NCBI GenBank assembly: GCA_033961575.1
Contig: CM066730.1
Span: 121,795,523 to 121,859,522 of the forward strand
Direction of reading: 5' to 3'
Length of the DNA stretch: 64,000 bases
DNA from: Aselliscus stoliczkanus
Taxonomy: Eukaryota > Chordata > Mammalia > Chiroptera > Hipposideridae
Shown in pieces: positions 23,771 through 36,114 of the stretch (positions within the stretch are counted from its first letter, which is position 1; every line of letters begins with the position of its first letter). The notes under the pieces were generated by a model. The model was not told where the DNA came from. It worked only from the letters and a program-made list of their open reading frames with translations, and ran no database searches. The position numbers and the translations under genes were made by a program.

Positions 23771-24675
23771 ATTGTAGAAAGGGCACATCACACTCAAGTC
23801 TATGAAAAGATATGGTTCTGAAATGTAATATAATTGTTTATTAATAATCACAGAAAGTGAATCTGAAGCATCCAGTTCATCTCCTTGCCATTTCAAGATT
23901 TTTCTCTCCATTAAGAAACTCATATAGTTATATGAACAAGTAGTATTGCATCTATTAGTTCACATTTTAATATGACATTTATATTTCATTCTCTATTTCA
24001 CTAGTTGTCATGTATGTTCCTATTGTTTTCTTATTCCTCTTTTTCCCAATAGTGTTTTTTTTAATAAGATTTCTCTTATAAAGTCAATTTTAAAATGGTT
24101 TGATGTTCTATATAATCAACTTTCCATAGTTCTGTAATGATTGCTTTATAACATTGTATGGCTGGTTTTATTACCTTTGTTTTCATTTATAAAATGAAAA
24201 CTATTATAGGAATTGAAAATATGAATGCATGTGTAGAGTTTTCCATATCACTGCAAAGATTTGAATTTAGAATTTTTGCAGAGCAGTTTGTAAAAACAAC
24301 ATGACAATATAACCAGAGAGTTAAATGATGGTGATTTTCTGATGGATAATTGTTTTTGTAAAGAAAACTTGTAAATGGATATGAATGACCTGAGTGATAA
24401 TATTTCTAATTAATAAGCAGGATCTGATCCTCCAAGCATCACTACTGCCCACTGGAAATAGCCAGCCAACCTAAACTAAGTGTCTAATAGAACTCTTAAA
24501 TTATCTAAAAGCTAAGGAGGTATCAATCAACAAATTACTCTAGTATTTAGTATTTTATTAGTTGTTGTTTTTTTTTTGCTAAAAGACAACAAAGACAAAG
24601 CAAATAGTACATACAATAGATCAAGTAGTTGAACTCTTTAGTAATTGCTTCACTGATTTTCCATCATTGGAAATG
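23771..24675. other. Unassigned AT-rich DNA
   Basis: Nothing recognised. Confidence 0.45.
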
Positions 24676-24676
24676 C

Positions 24677-24729
24677 GCATACACACACACACACACACAC
24701 GCACGCGCGCACACACGCGCACACACACA
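24677..24729. repeat. (CA)n/(CG) microsatellite
   Basis: CA units interrupted by CGCACGCGCGC segments; the alternating purine-pyrimidine pattern is Z-DNA-prone. Confidence 0.95.
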
Positions 24730-24860
24730 AATGAGAATTACTGACAAGAAGGTCTGGAACACATTATACTATAGAAAAATTAAAAAATATGTTACAGGCA
24801 GAACTATTTCTGGAAACTTTTAGTATCTAAAACTACCCCTTTGAGTACAAAACTCTAGGC

Positions 24861-25612
24861 CATTGGTTCTCAACCCCATCAGACTCAATACCACCTTTGC
24901 ATAACAAATATTTTTATAATGCCAAATTTATTCTCCCAATATGAAATTCACAGATAATATCTGTCAATACACAATTAAAAATAAATCATTAACTGTAATA
25001 TGAAAGAGAAAACAAAGAAATTATTTGTTAGCAAAATACTATATATTCAATATGTAATTTTAGAAATGACCATGCTAGTGACTGTAATAAAATAGGTAGA
25101 TGCTCACTGCTACAGATATCACTGTGAATGCCACAGATTAAAATTCAAATTGATTGATTTTATTGTACTGTTGCTTCAAAAACCAGAGAAACAGTACCAT
25201 TGTGATGTGATTTTGAGAAATGGTGAACTGTCCTTGGTAAAGTTCTTAACAAAACAAAGTACAACCTTTCCTCAATTTACACAGTGGTTGCATTACCAAA
25301 AAAAAAAAATCTGTGCTACTAAAGCTATTCAAAAACAACAATAAAAAAAAAACAACTTGATTTTAGTAGGCTGGTTATTTATGAACAGTTCTTTCACTTA
25401 CATGGAAACTCAGTGAAATATTCGAAAGCCCTGCAGAGCCATACAATCAGTCACTGTACAGGACTTTCTCAGACATATTCAGAGCATCTAGCATCTTTGG
25501 CCATTGCCCGCTAAATGACAGCAGTGTCTTTCCACTTGTCATAACAACCCAATGCCCCAGGATATTTCCCAAAGGACCTCTAGGGGATTGTACATCCATA
25601 TAAGAACCACTG
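24861..25612. mobile_element. hAT (Charlie/MER5-like) non-autonomous element
   Basis: The left end CATTGGTTCTCAACCCC and the right end TAAGAACCACTG fit the CAGTGGTTCTCAA inverted repeat of MER5-like hAT elements. The flanks CTCTAGGC (24853-24860) and CTCTAAAT (25613-25620) look like a worn 8 bp TSD. Near the right end, 'ggccattgcccgctaaatga' and 'aggatatttcccaaagg' follow the MER5-type order. No transposase coding remains visible. Confidence 0.6.
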
Positions 25613-25944
25613 CTCTAAATATATCACACTGTATCTCTTTGCAACTATAGCCAACACATTGCTCTAAACAATTACAACAACAACAAAGTTAAACCATTGT
25701 AAAAGAGAATTCTTGCACCTCCCTGTTTTTTCTCTTACTCTTAGCCTAAGAACCATGAGTATAATGGAGAGAAGCAGCTGCTGCACTCACATTCTACTTT
25801 TCTTTTACTTCATAGAGGTGAGTCATGGTTAGTTGTTTTCATATATTTTTTTAAGAAGCCAACTAGCCATGGAAGGGGTTTATGTGTAATCATAAAACAT
25901 GAGCATAGAATAAACCACCTCATTGACTGTGTGACTTCAGTGAC

Positions 25945-26185
25945 AAAAGCTAACATTTAAAGGGGCTGCTGACTATGGTGCCAGACACTGCTCTAAGCAG
26001 AATTATAGATATTAAGGAATTTCATTCTCAAATCCCTGTAAGGAAGGTGGTATTGCTCACACTTTATAGATGAGGAAACTGAGGCACACCTAAAGCTGGA
26101 AAGTAGTAGTGCAGGATTGAAAACCTAGCAGTTGGGTAACCTGGCAGCCCCATGCCAGAGTCCACGTTATACGCTTTCTGATGCA
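25945..26185 (-). mobile_element. MIR SINE (antisense)
   Basis: 'agctaacatttaaaggggct', 'gtgccagacactgctctaag', 'tagatgaggaaactgaggca' and the distal 'gagtccacgttatacgcttt' are classic antisense MIR motifs in the right order. Confidence 0.85.
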
Positions 26186-26247
26186 CATGGGGAAAAAGGA
26201 ATGAAAAGACAGTTATAAACTGGTTGTTTGTGTAAAAGTTTTAGTTT

Positions 26248-26360
26248 AGTTTTTGTTTGTTTTTTTGAAGGCAGTGTCACTGGCCCTCACATGTGGGACC
26301 GGAACCGGGGCCGCTGGCTTCCCAAGCCAGCGCTTAACCACCGCACCACTCGGCCGGCCC
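26248..26360 (-). mobile_element. tRNA-derived SINE, family A
   Basis: T-rich start, GAAGGCAGTGTCACTGGCCC, and CACTCGGCCGGCCC at the head end. The 14 bp TSD AAAAGTTTTAGTTT is perfect (26234-26247 and 26361-26374). Confidence 0.95.
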
Positions 26361-26574
26361 AAAAGTTTTAGTTTTATTAGTGTTATTTTCTTTTGTTCAA
26401 TGTCAGATGATGTAGTTATTTCCCTTTCTTTCAGCTGCCTCCCCAAGTGACTGGTGCTGTCCAAAGATATCTGAAGCCCTTAAGGCATAGGTACCATGGA
26501 AGTTACCCTCAGCTTTCTGGTCCTGGGGATGGCTCTGATTGTAGATTTACGGAGCCTTCTAGAATATGCTTTGA

Positions 26575-26693
26575 GGGCCGGCCGAGTGGCGCGGTGGTTA
26601 AGCGCTGGCTTGGGAAGCCAGCAGCCCCGCGGTTCGGTCCCACATATGAGGGCCAGTGACACTGCCCTCAAAAAAAAAAAAAAAAAGAGTCCA
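26575..26693 (+). mobile_element. tRNA-derived SINE, family A
   Basis: GGGCCGGCCGAGTGGCGCGG head, B box GGTTCGGTCC, GCCCTC plus A tail. Imperfect TSD TAGAATATGCTTTGA / TAGAATATGCATTGA at about 26560-26574 and 26694-26708. Lies in opposite orientation to the A SINE ending 215 bp upstream. Confidence 0.93.
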
Positions 26694-26899
26694 TAGAATA
26701 TGCATTGACACATTGTGTCTTTACTCATAAATCTTGTCCTTTCAGTTTTCCAGCTTTAATTAAATTGTCCCAAGAACATTTTTGTTCCCCGTATGCACTC
26801 TAGCACAATTAATTGATAGGTATTTAGGAACCCAGAATTAGCATAGATTAGAAATTATATTATAGTAGTCGGGGTTATACATTTGATGAAAGCACACAA

Positions 26900-27005
26900 C
26901 GTGTATGTTCTAGTTAGCACCTTTTCTCTGTCTTCTAGCACAGTGCCTAAAATCTAGCAGGTATTCCGTAATTATTACTAAATAAATGAATTAATAAATG
27001 AACTA
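26900..27005 (+). mobile_element. L2-type LINE 3' end
   Basis: 'agcacagtgcctaaaatcta', 'gcaggtattccgtaattatt' and 'ctaaataaatgaat' are the familiar L2 3' terminal motifs. Confidence 0.55.
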
Positions 27006-27380
27006 TATGTAAGAGTTGAGAAAACAACTTGGTTCGAATTTATTCATCCTAAAATTGTTGCTATGACCACTCTTCCAGGTCAAATTTATTCACCTTTTAT
27101 CATTATCATTTAAATCTGCCCACATTTCATGACCCTGGGTCAGACATGATCCAACTTATTATGGCCCAGAGTCCCTTGGATTAAGCACAGCATTAAATTT
27201 GTATCGAAACCATTCATTTAAACACTTGCAAAATCTTTTTTGATTATAATGAATCACTATTTACTGCATATTTACCATGGAAATAAAACTATAAAATAAT
27301 CATGTTTTAGTTTAAGCAATTTTTCCACTACAATAAAATTCTCCATTTGGAGAAGTTATTGTCCAAGCACTAAAAGGAAA
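27006..27380. other. Unassigned AT-rich DNA
   Basis: No recognised element. Confidence 0.4.
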
Positions 27381-27382
27381 AA

Positions 27383-27401
27383 CAAAGAAAGAGAAAGAAA
27401 G

Positions 27402-27464
<63 letters not shown>

Positions 27465-27467
27465 AAA
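27383..27467. repeat. (GAAA)n microsatellite
   Basis: About 20 GAAA units with GAGAAA variants at its 5' end; purine-only. Confidence 0.97.
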
Positions 27468-27479
27468 GATGACATTTGT

Positions 27480-28190
27480 ACGAATAAAGGGCAAATCTGT
27501 AAGCTAGGTATTCAAACACTATTTCCTTCATCTATATAATTGTATGAAAACCAGCACAAAAATCATTCAATAGTCTATAAAACATTCATTGAGTCATTAA
27601 ATTGCCTTGCGGTTTTAAAGGTTTATCTTTTATTGCAGCGATATGTCAATGTGGGATGATGTGTATGCAGCTGCAACAGAGATTGTGCTCTATGGCATGA
27701 ACGTTGTTGGAAAGCATAGATTTAAAATGAGAAAACAATTCAAATATAAAATATGTACATGTGACAGTAAAATGAAGTGAATTAACCTTATATTTATTGC
27801 AAAGAACAACTCCTCAAAAAATTTAAAGCAAGCTTGGAAATGCAGTATTTTGAATACTGTCCTGAAGTGTATATACAAATTGGAGTACAGTTTTTAGTAA
27901 AACTCAATTTTTTTCCCTCCAGTTCTGATTATTACTATATTTTATCTTTTTAAAGGGAAAACCAAATTTTACATGAAAAAGAAATAAGTCTAACCAACTG
28001 AAAGACCAATTGAAAGTCCCACATAGGAACAGACTTTAAATTAATTTTCTGAAAAATAGTTAATGGAAGTGAAAATGAACTACAATTTTCAACATAAAAA
28101 TGCATAACAATATTCCCATCAGAGGAAATAAAATAAAACCAAAAATTGGCTCTGATATAAGAAGTCTCAGAATGGCATATGAAATAGGAG
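27480..28190. other. Unassigned AT-rich DNA
   Basis: Nothing recognised. Confidence 0.4.
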
Positions 28191-28209
28191 ATCAAATGCC
28201 TAAAATCTG

Positions 28210-28320
28210 GGCCGGCTGAGTGGCACGGTGGTTAAGTGCTGGCTTGGGAAGCCAGTGGGCCCCGGTTCAGGTCCCATATATGAGGGCCAGTGACACTGCC
28301 CTCAAAAAAAAAAAAAAAAG
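28210..28320 (+). mobile_element. tRNA-derived SINE, family A
   Basis: GGGCCGGCTGAGTGGCACGG head, GGTTCAGGTCC B box, GCCCTC plus A tail. Slightly mutated TSD AAATGCCTAAAATCTG (28194-28209) / AAAAGCCTACAATCTG (28321-28336). Confidence 0.95.
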
Positions 28321-28339
28321 AAAAGCCTACAATCTGAGG

Positions 28340-29290
28340 GAGAAATACGCATTTACAAATAAAAAATATATATTTCTGATTTGTAGATATTTAAAATATT
28401 TTTTAAGTAACAAGGGAATGAAAATAATACTGACATATCATTTTAGCATTATAGATCATAGCTTTCATAATTGACCCCTGTCAAACTCAAAAATTACAAC
28501 ATAAAACATATATATATATATATAGATCTCTGTCCTGGTAGGAAGTCTTGGAGAGAATGTTAACCTTTTCTTGCTACTGTCTAAAATTCTCCCATACCTG
28601 CTTTGTCATATTGCACATCATTTTCCCTTTATTAGTGTTCTCTCAGAGTATTTGCATCTGCTCTCCTTCCAATTGATTTCCCTTCCTCACTTACTCCTAA
28701 AGTGTACAAGACAAAATACCTGTTCATAATCCCCTTTACTATTAGAATATAATAGATAGGTGCTACTTTGTTCACAGAAATGCTGTCAGGGTGTCATAAC
28801 ATCCCTCAAAGACTGCAGATGTATTTTCTTTTATTAGTTTACATTTGATTTTCTTGTAACACTTCTGGCTTCACTAATTCCTTCCATTTAATAAATTCAT
28901 GTATATATGGAAAATGAATTCCTATGTGTTGAATAGAAAGAAGGTACTGTATCTACAGATGCTTCAGTGTGCTAATATTCAATAAAATTATTTCTTTAAC
29001 TGTTTTTAGGTAAATTTGTGAGAATTAAAAACTTTAGCAAGCAATCTGAAATCGCATCTAACTAGAAAGGTGACAGTTATACATTTGTTCTAATTCTCCC
29101 AAAATAACAGCTATCTGGTCATTCAAACAAACAATTGAATGAATACAGAAAGAACTTCCTAGGTACAACATTCTGTCTGGTTAATTAGCAGAGTGCTTCA
29201 TTTAAATTTCTTTGTTGATTTCTTTTAAACTTTAGAATTAAGTAACTTTTTGAGAAGATGGTTTGAAATAAAAGAGTAATTAAAAACATA
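28340..29290. other. Unassigned DNA
   Basis: Short (TA)n at 28508-28523. No other feature recognised. Confidence 0.4.
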
Positions 29291-29299
29291 GACAGGAAT

Positions 29300-29490
29300 G
29301 ACACTAACTCAATGACCCTGAAACAGCTACTTCTCTGTATCTCAGTTGACCTTTTATTCATAAAATGACAAAACTGATAATACCCATTTCACAGGATTGC
29401 AAAGAGAATTAAATGAATTAATATATGTAAAGTGCTCTGTCTATTGTGTGACATATAGTAAGGGCTATATAATTATTTACTATCATGAAG
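29300..29490 (+). mobile_element. MIR SINE
   Basis: 'tctgtatctcagttgacctt', 'cataaaatgacaaaactgat', 'aatacccatttcacagg', 'gagaattaaatgaattaata' and 'gtaaagtgctctgtct' follow the sense MIR order. Confidence 0.75.
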
Positions 29491-30390
29491 ATGATGATAA
29501 TGATTGTCCAACCGAGAAATAAATGATACAATTTCAGAAGCTATTCTAACATGACAAACGTGAATAAATATATCCTTCTATATCTATATCTAGGGAAGCG
29601 TTTTAAAAAGGTTTCTCATCAAGAGTACATGACATGAGGCACATGTGTGTACTTTTTCCCAACATAACAAATATCTACTATTATTTTCTCCTTTTGCTCT
29701 GTAGACTGAACAGTCTGAGAACATATCTCCTCAACTTTGTCAAATAGGGGTCACCATTGAGAAAGCCTTGATGGAGTCTATCTGTATAGATGGCCTCATC
29801 TAGCTAAGGGCAGGGTTCCAATGTCCAGAACTGATTTCCCCAGGGAAGTCTTGCTGGATATGAAGTTTCACTGAAATTTACACCCAATATCAAAGAGCAG
29901 AGAGGGTCACCATTAACCACAATGTGTTCAATTCTTCACGTGTGCTCTTTATAGAGACAGCTATATTTAACCAGGATTTTCCTTCTCCAGCCACCAGTTG
30001 AAAATAAAACCAGGGAGCTCTTAGATTTCACCTAAGGAATTTTGTAATTCTTTGTGTTGTTTGCTTATATAGCTGGGAAAAGATTCCTGATCACTAGGAT
30101 ACATTTAAATGTGTGCTTATTTCAGTGGGGAAAATAATAGAAAAATGCCATTTTGCTACTCAGAAGTCCAACCTTAAACGGTAAAAAATGAGTAAACATG
30201 GCTATTGTCCTTATTTATTATTTGGTGCAATATTTAAAAGCTATTTCACCACAAACAATATGTTATTTATTTAAATAGAAAAAAAAACATTACATTTGGT
30301 AAAGATTCCTTTATAATGTGTTTATATGTTTTTGTTTTTGTCTTTCATTTAGTGGAGGGTAAGGACTACATTTGTTGATCAAATGTATAT
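29491..30390. other. Unassigned DNA
   Basis: No recognised element or gene. Confidence 0.4.
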
Positions 30391-30394
30391 GGTA

Positions 30395-30600
30395 CTATGA
30401 TAAGTATATTATATACATATCCATATTTAAAGCTTATAACAAACAAGTATAATTATATTTTCTAACTTTGTAGTTGGGGAAACTGAAGGTCTGTAAGTAA
30501 TGTCCAATATAAGAAGGGCCAGTGACAAATCAAGAATTTAAACTTGATTCTGTTCCTTTCCAAATTTTATGCTTTTTACACTACATTGTGCAGTTCTTCT
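30395..30600 (-). mobile_element. MIR-like SINE (antisense)
   Basis: 'ttgtagttggggaaactgaa' and 'aagaatttaaacttgattct' correspond to the antisense MIR 'gaggaaactgaggc' and 'ggattcgaacccag' segments, much decayed. Confidence 0.5.
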
Positions 30601-30805
30601 ACATGACATGACTATTTGGAGTAAATTATGTATATTTTCAACTGCTTGTTCTGACAGTGTGGTAAATCTCAGTGTTTCTGCAGTTTCCCTTTAAGCAGAT
30701 CAGTCCTTACACTTTTGAGTTTTCAGCTTCTTCCATTTTGTTGAAGTATCTTTCATCTTCTGGATTAAGGGATGAGATTGCTTAAGCAAAGCTATTGCTT
30801 GAATC

Positions 30806-31200
30806 ATGAGCGCAACAGACTTGTATGACCAGATCTGTGACCAGATTGAGTGCCATTTATAGCATCAAGATATCTTCTGTGGTGCTTTCCGGAGACCTAT
30901 TATTAGAACATTTCTTCCACCCCCTATTCCAAAACAGCGAAGTTTTTATAGCCTTTGAGGAATTTTAGCAACATGACCAGGAGGTCATTAAGAACCACTT
31001 CAAGAATAATCAGTTCTTATACCAAACAGCTGCCTCTTGTCAAAGGAGGAGCACCTCCACAAAAGCTGAAGATAAATATGCTACTTTCCATTCTTGTCAA
31101 TGCATTCACCAAGACCTCATTCCCATGGGTGGATCCTGAGACACTTGAAAGTAAAGAGAAGAGAAGGCAAGAAAAGAGAAGAGAAATGAAAAATAAACTA
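30806..31200 (+). pseudogene. Possible decayed processed gene copy, parent unknown
   Basis: An ATG at 30806 in a passable context opens a frame reading MSATDLYDQICDQIECHL, interrupted by a TAG at 30860. The frame then stays open with balanced composition (HQDIFCGAFRRPIIRT... and PPPIPKQ) to about 30950. A one-base shift leads into another open frame starting EEF, with a further TAG, which runs to a TGA at 31137. A third register is open over a Lys/Arg/Glu-rich end (VDPETLESKEKRRQEKRRE) to 31233. Two or three frameshifts and two stops within about 400 bp, with no introns seen, fit a dead retrocopy. I do not recognise the parent, and chance remains possible. Confidence 0.3.
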
Positions 31201-31239
31201 TTCAGTGCTCTTATTATTAAATTTAATTTTTAGAAGATT

Positions 31240-31550
31240 TTTAATGCTGAAAGCAATATTATTGGTTTTCAAAATCTATTGGATTTAAAAGAAAATTAGT
31301 TAAATTTAAAAAGTTAATGGAAGTGAGGTGTTACATAATTCATTCTTCAAAATCTAAGAATCTCTAGACGATATTTGTGAAGTCTAGACCTAAGGGCTAC
31401 TATAACATCTATAGAGCCGTGAAGCTCACTCATAAAGCAAGAGTCATTGGTTTTCACATTTTGGATGAATTAAAAGTATAATTACTTTGGAAATAGGAGA
31501 GAAACTATCTCAGAATCATAAAATTAATCTTGTCTTTAATTAATTAATTA
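31240..31550. other. Unassigned AT-rich DNA
   Basis: Nothing recognised. Confidence 0.4.
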
Positions 31551-31554
31551 AATT

Positions 31555-31665
31555 AATCCTGTCTGCATCTATGAGGGCAGGGACCTCATCTCATTAATCA
31601 TTCTACCCCTAGTACTTAATGCTATCTCTGCATGAACTGTGTGAGTGCTTAAAATATATTGGGAA
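31555..31665 (+). mobile_element. L2-type LINE 3' end
   Basis: 'atgagggcagggacctcatc' followed by 'ctacccctagtacttaatgc' is a diverged L2 terminal segment. Confidence 0.6.
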
Positions 31666-32955
31666 AAGGAATTAGTGAAATAATAAATAGATAACTTGGT
31701 AGTAGTCACAGGATGAAAACATCACTAACATCACATGATCCCAACATAGGATAAGAAACTGTGTCAGAAACTGAGAAGGAAGGTAAGTAGACTACAAAAT
31801 ACATAGCTTCTTTTTTGTCAATACTGTCTCTGATGATATTGAAACCCAAGTTAAGGTGTTTGTGAAACCTGTGTTATACACATTCCCTATGTTCTAACCT
31901 CAGAAAAGTTATGTCCCTGCCAGATTGTGATTCATATTTTCTATCTTCCTCCTATTGGTCACTTTCCCATTCTTCCTAATGTCACTTTACCATTCTTCCT
32001 AATGCAGAGCATACATTACAATATTCCTAAATATCCCTGTCCTAACAATTTTGCATTAATTTTTTTAAAGAAAAAAGACCTTATAAAGGTTACATCAAGA
32101 CAAAGAATATCAGTCATTTTTGGATCTCCCATCCAAAATTGCACTTAATTCCTTAATCTGTAAATTCAAGTCACCACTTGTCACTAAGTAGTCTCTTCTG
32201 GTGGGGGAAAAGGCAGTAATTCATCAGCTCAGTAACTCCTTGCATCAATTTACTATACATTCTCAGATAAGTGGTCTTCATTCATAATACCATAGTAAAA
32301 TTCCAAATAGTTTTTATATAAATCATGCAGCTAAAACTAAAGGAAATTGCAGGATATCCAATCTACACATTGCTTACACAATTTATTGATAATTGATTAG
32401 CCCAGTGTATTCCTTTCCTCAATTAAACAGAAACTCGGAAACGTGAAAAACAAACAGCTTCAACAAACCAAGGAATGTGAGTAATACTTTATACAGATCT
32501 AACCATTCTGATATTTTGTAGAGTAATATTTATAATTCAATTCAAATTAATTTTACGATCTGGTTCCTGCAACATATAAGCTTTTGTTTTGAGGATTCAA
32601 AAATGGGCAAGAAACAGTTTTTTTCACATAAGAACTTCTAATTAAATGAGGGGTAAGATTAGCATGCAAATAATATTAATATGAAGTAGAAAATACATTT
32701 TAGAGAGGAAGTATTAAATATTATGTGAGTCAAAGGAGAAAAAGCTTATATCTACTCAGGCAGATTGTTAGATGTTTTAGAATGATGATTACAGATTGCA
32801 CAGACAGGCAGAGAGAGAGGGGACAGGAATCTATCTCCATCCTGGTCAAGTACTTAGTGTGTGCTTACAAAACATAAAATAAATGTGTTTACCACAATAG
32901 AAACTATTTTTTTACAGTGTTAACTATATGCCATGCACTATCTTAAGAACTGTAC
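31666..32955. other. Unassigned AT-rich DNA
   Basis: No recognised element; the 73-codon frame at 31927-32148 has no recognisable content. Confidence 0.4.
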
Positions 32956-32959
32956 TATA

Positions 32960-33215
32960 TTATGAAATATATTTATTTTTATTGAAATATAATTAACATA
33001 TAGCATTAGATTAGTTTCAGTTATACAACATAACAATTCAATATTTGAATATATTGAGAAAAGATCATCACAATAAGTCTAGTTAACATCCATCACCATC
33101 CATAGTTATAATTTTTTTTCCTTGGGATTAGAACTTTTAAGATCTACTCTTCCAGCAATTTTCAATTATACAATACGCTATTGTTAACTATAAAATTTAA
33201 TCCGTACAACAGCAG
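32960..33215 (-). mobile_element. Antisense LINE-1 3' end
   Basis: 'tttattgaaatataattaac', 'agtttcagttatacaacata', 'gttaacatccatcaccatcc' and 'ggattagaacttttaagatc' are complement motifs of a mammalian L1 3' UTR. Confidence 0.75.
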
Positions 33216-34300
33216 CCCGAGGTTAAGGTGTTAAGATAGTATTCCAATGGACCTGGGCAGCAGTACCCTATAAAGCTTGTCCTTAAACACTGCATTACAA
33301 TATGAATGTTGTGGTCATTAACAAACACGTAGATATTAGAAGGGAAACTGCTCTGGGCAGAGAAAAAGATGAGTTCATATTTCTGTATTTCAAATTATAG
33401 GATCTGACATGATACTCATGGAATTGGTTTAAAAAGTTGGAGAAAACTCCAATTTTGATTTGGAAATTAGTATCATAAGCTGAGATCGGAATACATGAAG
33501 TCACCACAGAAGGGGCAAAGTGGGAGAGAGAGGAGGGTAAAGAACAAAACCTTGAGGAAAGTCTTTGTTTAGAAAAGACGAGGCCTCAGAGAAATAGTAG
33601 GCACAGCTGTTATTGTTTTCGAATAGTGGGTGATGCCCCCTTGGGCCAGGCGTTTGCATAGGCCAGCCAGCTGCTCTAAGTGGACTGTGTTCAACTTCTC
33701 ACCCATCCAACATCATTGCAAGGCTTTATGCCTGGAGGATAGGAGACATTCAAAAATTTCTTCAAATTAAATTGGAAAGTACTAACATTTTCTGTATGTG
33801 TACAGTATGAGACATAGTTTTTAATAACTCTACCCCATTGACTACTGATAGTTTCTTTCTCCCCATTTTAGAAATAGACAACCTCACATATTTAATAAAT
33901 GGGGACACTAGGAGTCCCCTTCAGATTTGTCCAATTCTAAATTGGTTTCCATTTTCTAAACTGTGTATCAGAGACATCTGCCTTTTGTTTATTGGATTGC
34001 TTTCAGTGTAGTTTAGTTTTTATTGTGGTGATGATAGCTGTTTGCAGAAATGAGAAGGCTTAATCATGGAGTAATAAGCTGCCATTCGTAGAGTCATACT
34101 CATACTGTCATGAAACACAGTTTATGTGGAGAAAAAAAAATAGCATGGTGACTAATATTTATGTTTAAACTAATTATTACTCTCTCTAAACAAAATGAAC
34201 CAAATAATTAGCAATATGTAACACTGTTGAGGAGATAGTTTTATAGTTAGTTGTCCTAGGCAAATATCATCCATCTATCAGGAGATAGGAAGGACTCAAG
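33216..34300. other. Unassigned DNA
   Basis: No recognised element. A short (CA)n is at 34309-34327 just beyond. Confidence 0.4.
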
Positions 34301-34434
34301 ACTAACACATGCACACACACACACACATTTTTTGTCTTGATAGTTGGACAAAAGCTTATCCTATTATACTTCTAAGATGCTGTTGTTATTTCACTTGTTT
34401 GTGTATGAATTTTTTTTTTCTCTCTGTCATTTAG

Positions 34435-34482
34435 GACTTGGAGATGTATTCTATACAAAAATCTTCTGATTTGGACCCTGAG
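34435..34482 (+). other. Exon-like segment with splice-site context
   Basis: A pyrimidine-rich run followed by CTCTCTGTCATTTAG ends at 34434, an excellent 3' splice-site context. 48 bp later GAG|GTAATG makes a plausible donor. The 48 bp equal 16 open codons (DLEMYSIQKSSDLDPE), so skipping or including it would preserve frame. There is no recognisable protein match, and such sites occur by chance in AT/T-rich DNA. Confidence 0.25.
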
Positions 34483-34489
34483 GTAATGG

Positions 34490-35186
34490 ATTTAAGTCTT
34501 CCTTTAATGGCTACCAGTGAGGTCAAGAAGCATGTTAATTTACATAAATGAGATATCTGTTCTGCCCTCCAGGGTCTCTCCAAATTCCAGGAAGAAGGGA
34601 ACAGGTCATGCATTTCAGAGGAAGGGGTGGATAAGCGATATTTCCTTTCTTGTAAGAGGAAAAAGGAAACCCATCCATTTAGGATGTTTGAGTTTTATCT
34701 GAATCCTTCTGATCTAGAGTTGCATTTGTTTCTTAGATAGGAAAGAAAATTGTCAACTGACCCAAAGGAAAACATCACACCTGAATTATGACCTCACCCC
34801 ACCAGCAGCCACAGAAAAAAATCCATCAGCATTACGAACTATTCAAGTTGACAGGAAAGTTTGAAAGGGAATGTGACATAATGTCATAATGTAAAAGATG
34901 GAAGGAAGAGACAAAAAAAGGATGGCAGTTTATTCTCTGTTAAGATTTCTCTTTCATCGGAGGAGTAGTTGAGGCAAGGATAACAATGTAAAAGGCAATA
35001 TCAAAAGTGTACTTAATTCAGACTTATTTTAGCCATTCACCTTTTTCACTGCACCTTATCTCAAAAGTTTTTGAAGATTTTCATAACAAATTTGATGTAT
35101 TTTATTTAGTAAGCCAGTGTAAAAAAGAGAGAGAATCTTGAATTGAACCTTACACTTTCTTAACAGTTTGAATGGTGATGCCTCAT
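34490..35186. other. Unassigned DNA
   Basis: No recognised repeat. The frame of the exon-like segment continues open for a further 22 codons past the donor. Confidence 0.35.
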
Positions 35187-35204
35187 AAAAGAAATGATTG
35201 TATT

Positions 35205-35318
35205 GGGCCGGCTGAGTGGCGCAGTGGTTAAGCGCTGGCTTGGGAAGACAGAGGCTCCGGTTCAGGTCCCACATATGAGGGCCAGTGACACTGCCCTGAA
35301 AAAAAAAAAAAAAAAAAA
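35205..35318 (+). mobile_element. tRNA-derived SINE, family A
   Basis: GGGCCGGCTGAGTGGCGCAG head; anticodon-arm region altered (GAAGACAGAGGC). TSD AAAAGAAATGATTGTATT (35187-35204) with one mismatch to 35319-35336. Confidence 0.95.
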
Positions 35319-35339
35319 AAAAGAAATGGTTGTATTTTC

Positions 35340-36110
35340 TACTCAAGTTTGATATTTCATTCTGATGTCTTCAAAAGTATTGATCCATGATAATTTACAG
35401 ATAACATTAGTGTTATATGATTGGACAAAATCAAGGACATTATATGATTTATTTCTTAAATAAAAAATGTCATTTTCTATAGTGTGACCTCTGTCTCTAT
35501 GAACTAATCTATCAGTTCATGCAACATAGTGACAATCAATAGAATATGAAAGGGCCAATATGACATGTAATATGTTTGCAACAGATGTGACATCCTATGT
35601 GATTGAGTGCACTGAGATTTGCTGCTTCACTCAAGCTTGGCTGATATGGAAAATTCAATGCCACAAGAGTTTTTAAAAACCAGCCAGCTCTCCAGCCTCA
35701 TTGTTTCAATATTCATTATGTAATTTTACATTTCAATGTTAATATACCTTATTGCCTTTGTTAGCATTTTAAGGTCTTTAAAACAAAAATGGCACAACTA
35801 TTGTTGCACAAATTGGTGGAAAAATAATCTGTATGTTCCTTTTGCTCAGAAGTTTACTTTTATGCTATTTAAATGAATGTAAATGTCATTTTCCTCAACA
35901 TACAATTTTTAATTATGTTACTATCATTTGCATCATATGGAATATGAAAATATAATACTATCTGGTTCTATAAGAAACACAGCTGAGGTAGGTATGCAAT
36001 ATATATTTTTTTATATTAACAAAAATTTCTAATTCTTATTTCTACATTAGCAACCTTAAGTTTGCAATTTATAGAAATACCATCAAACAGATTCTAGTAC
36101 AGAAACGAGA
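35340..36110. other. Unassigned AT-rich DNA
   Basis: Nothing recognised. Confidence 0.4.
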
Positions 36111-36114
36111 GTGG

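Noticed and set aside
26253..26728. Several open frames of 65-82 codons on both strands
   Set aside because: They are translations of family A SINEs, recurring wherever the SINE occurs.
32990..33120. Possible unique conserved element
   Set aside because: Motifs are those of an antisense L1 3' end.
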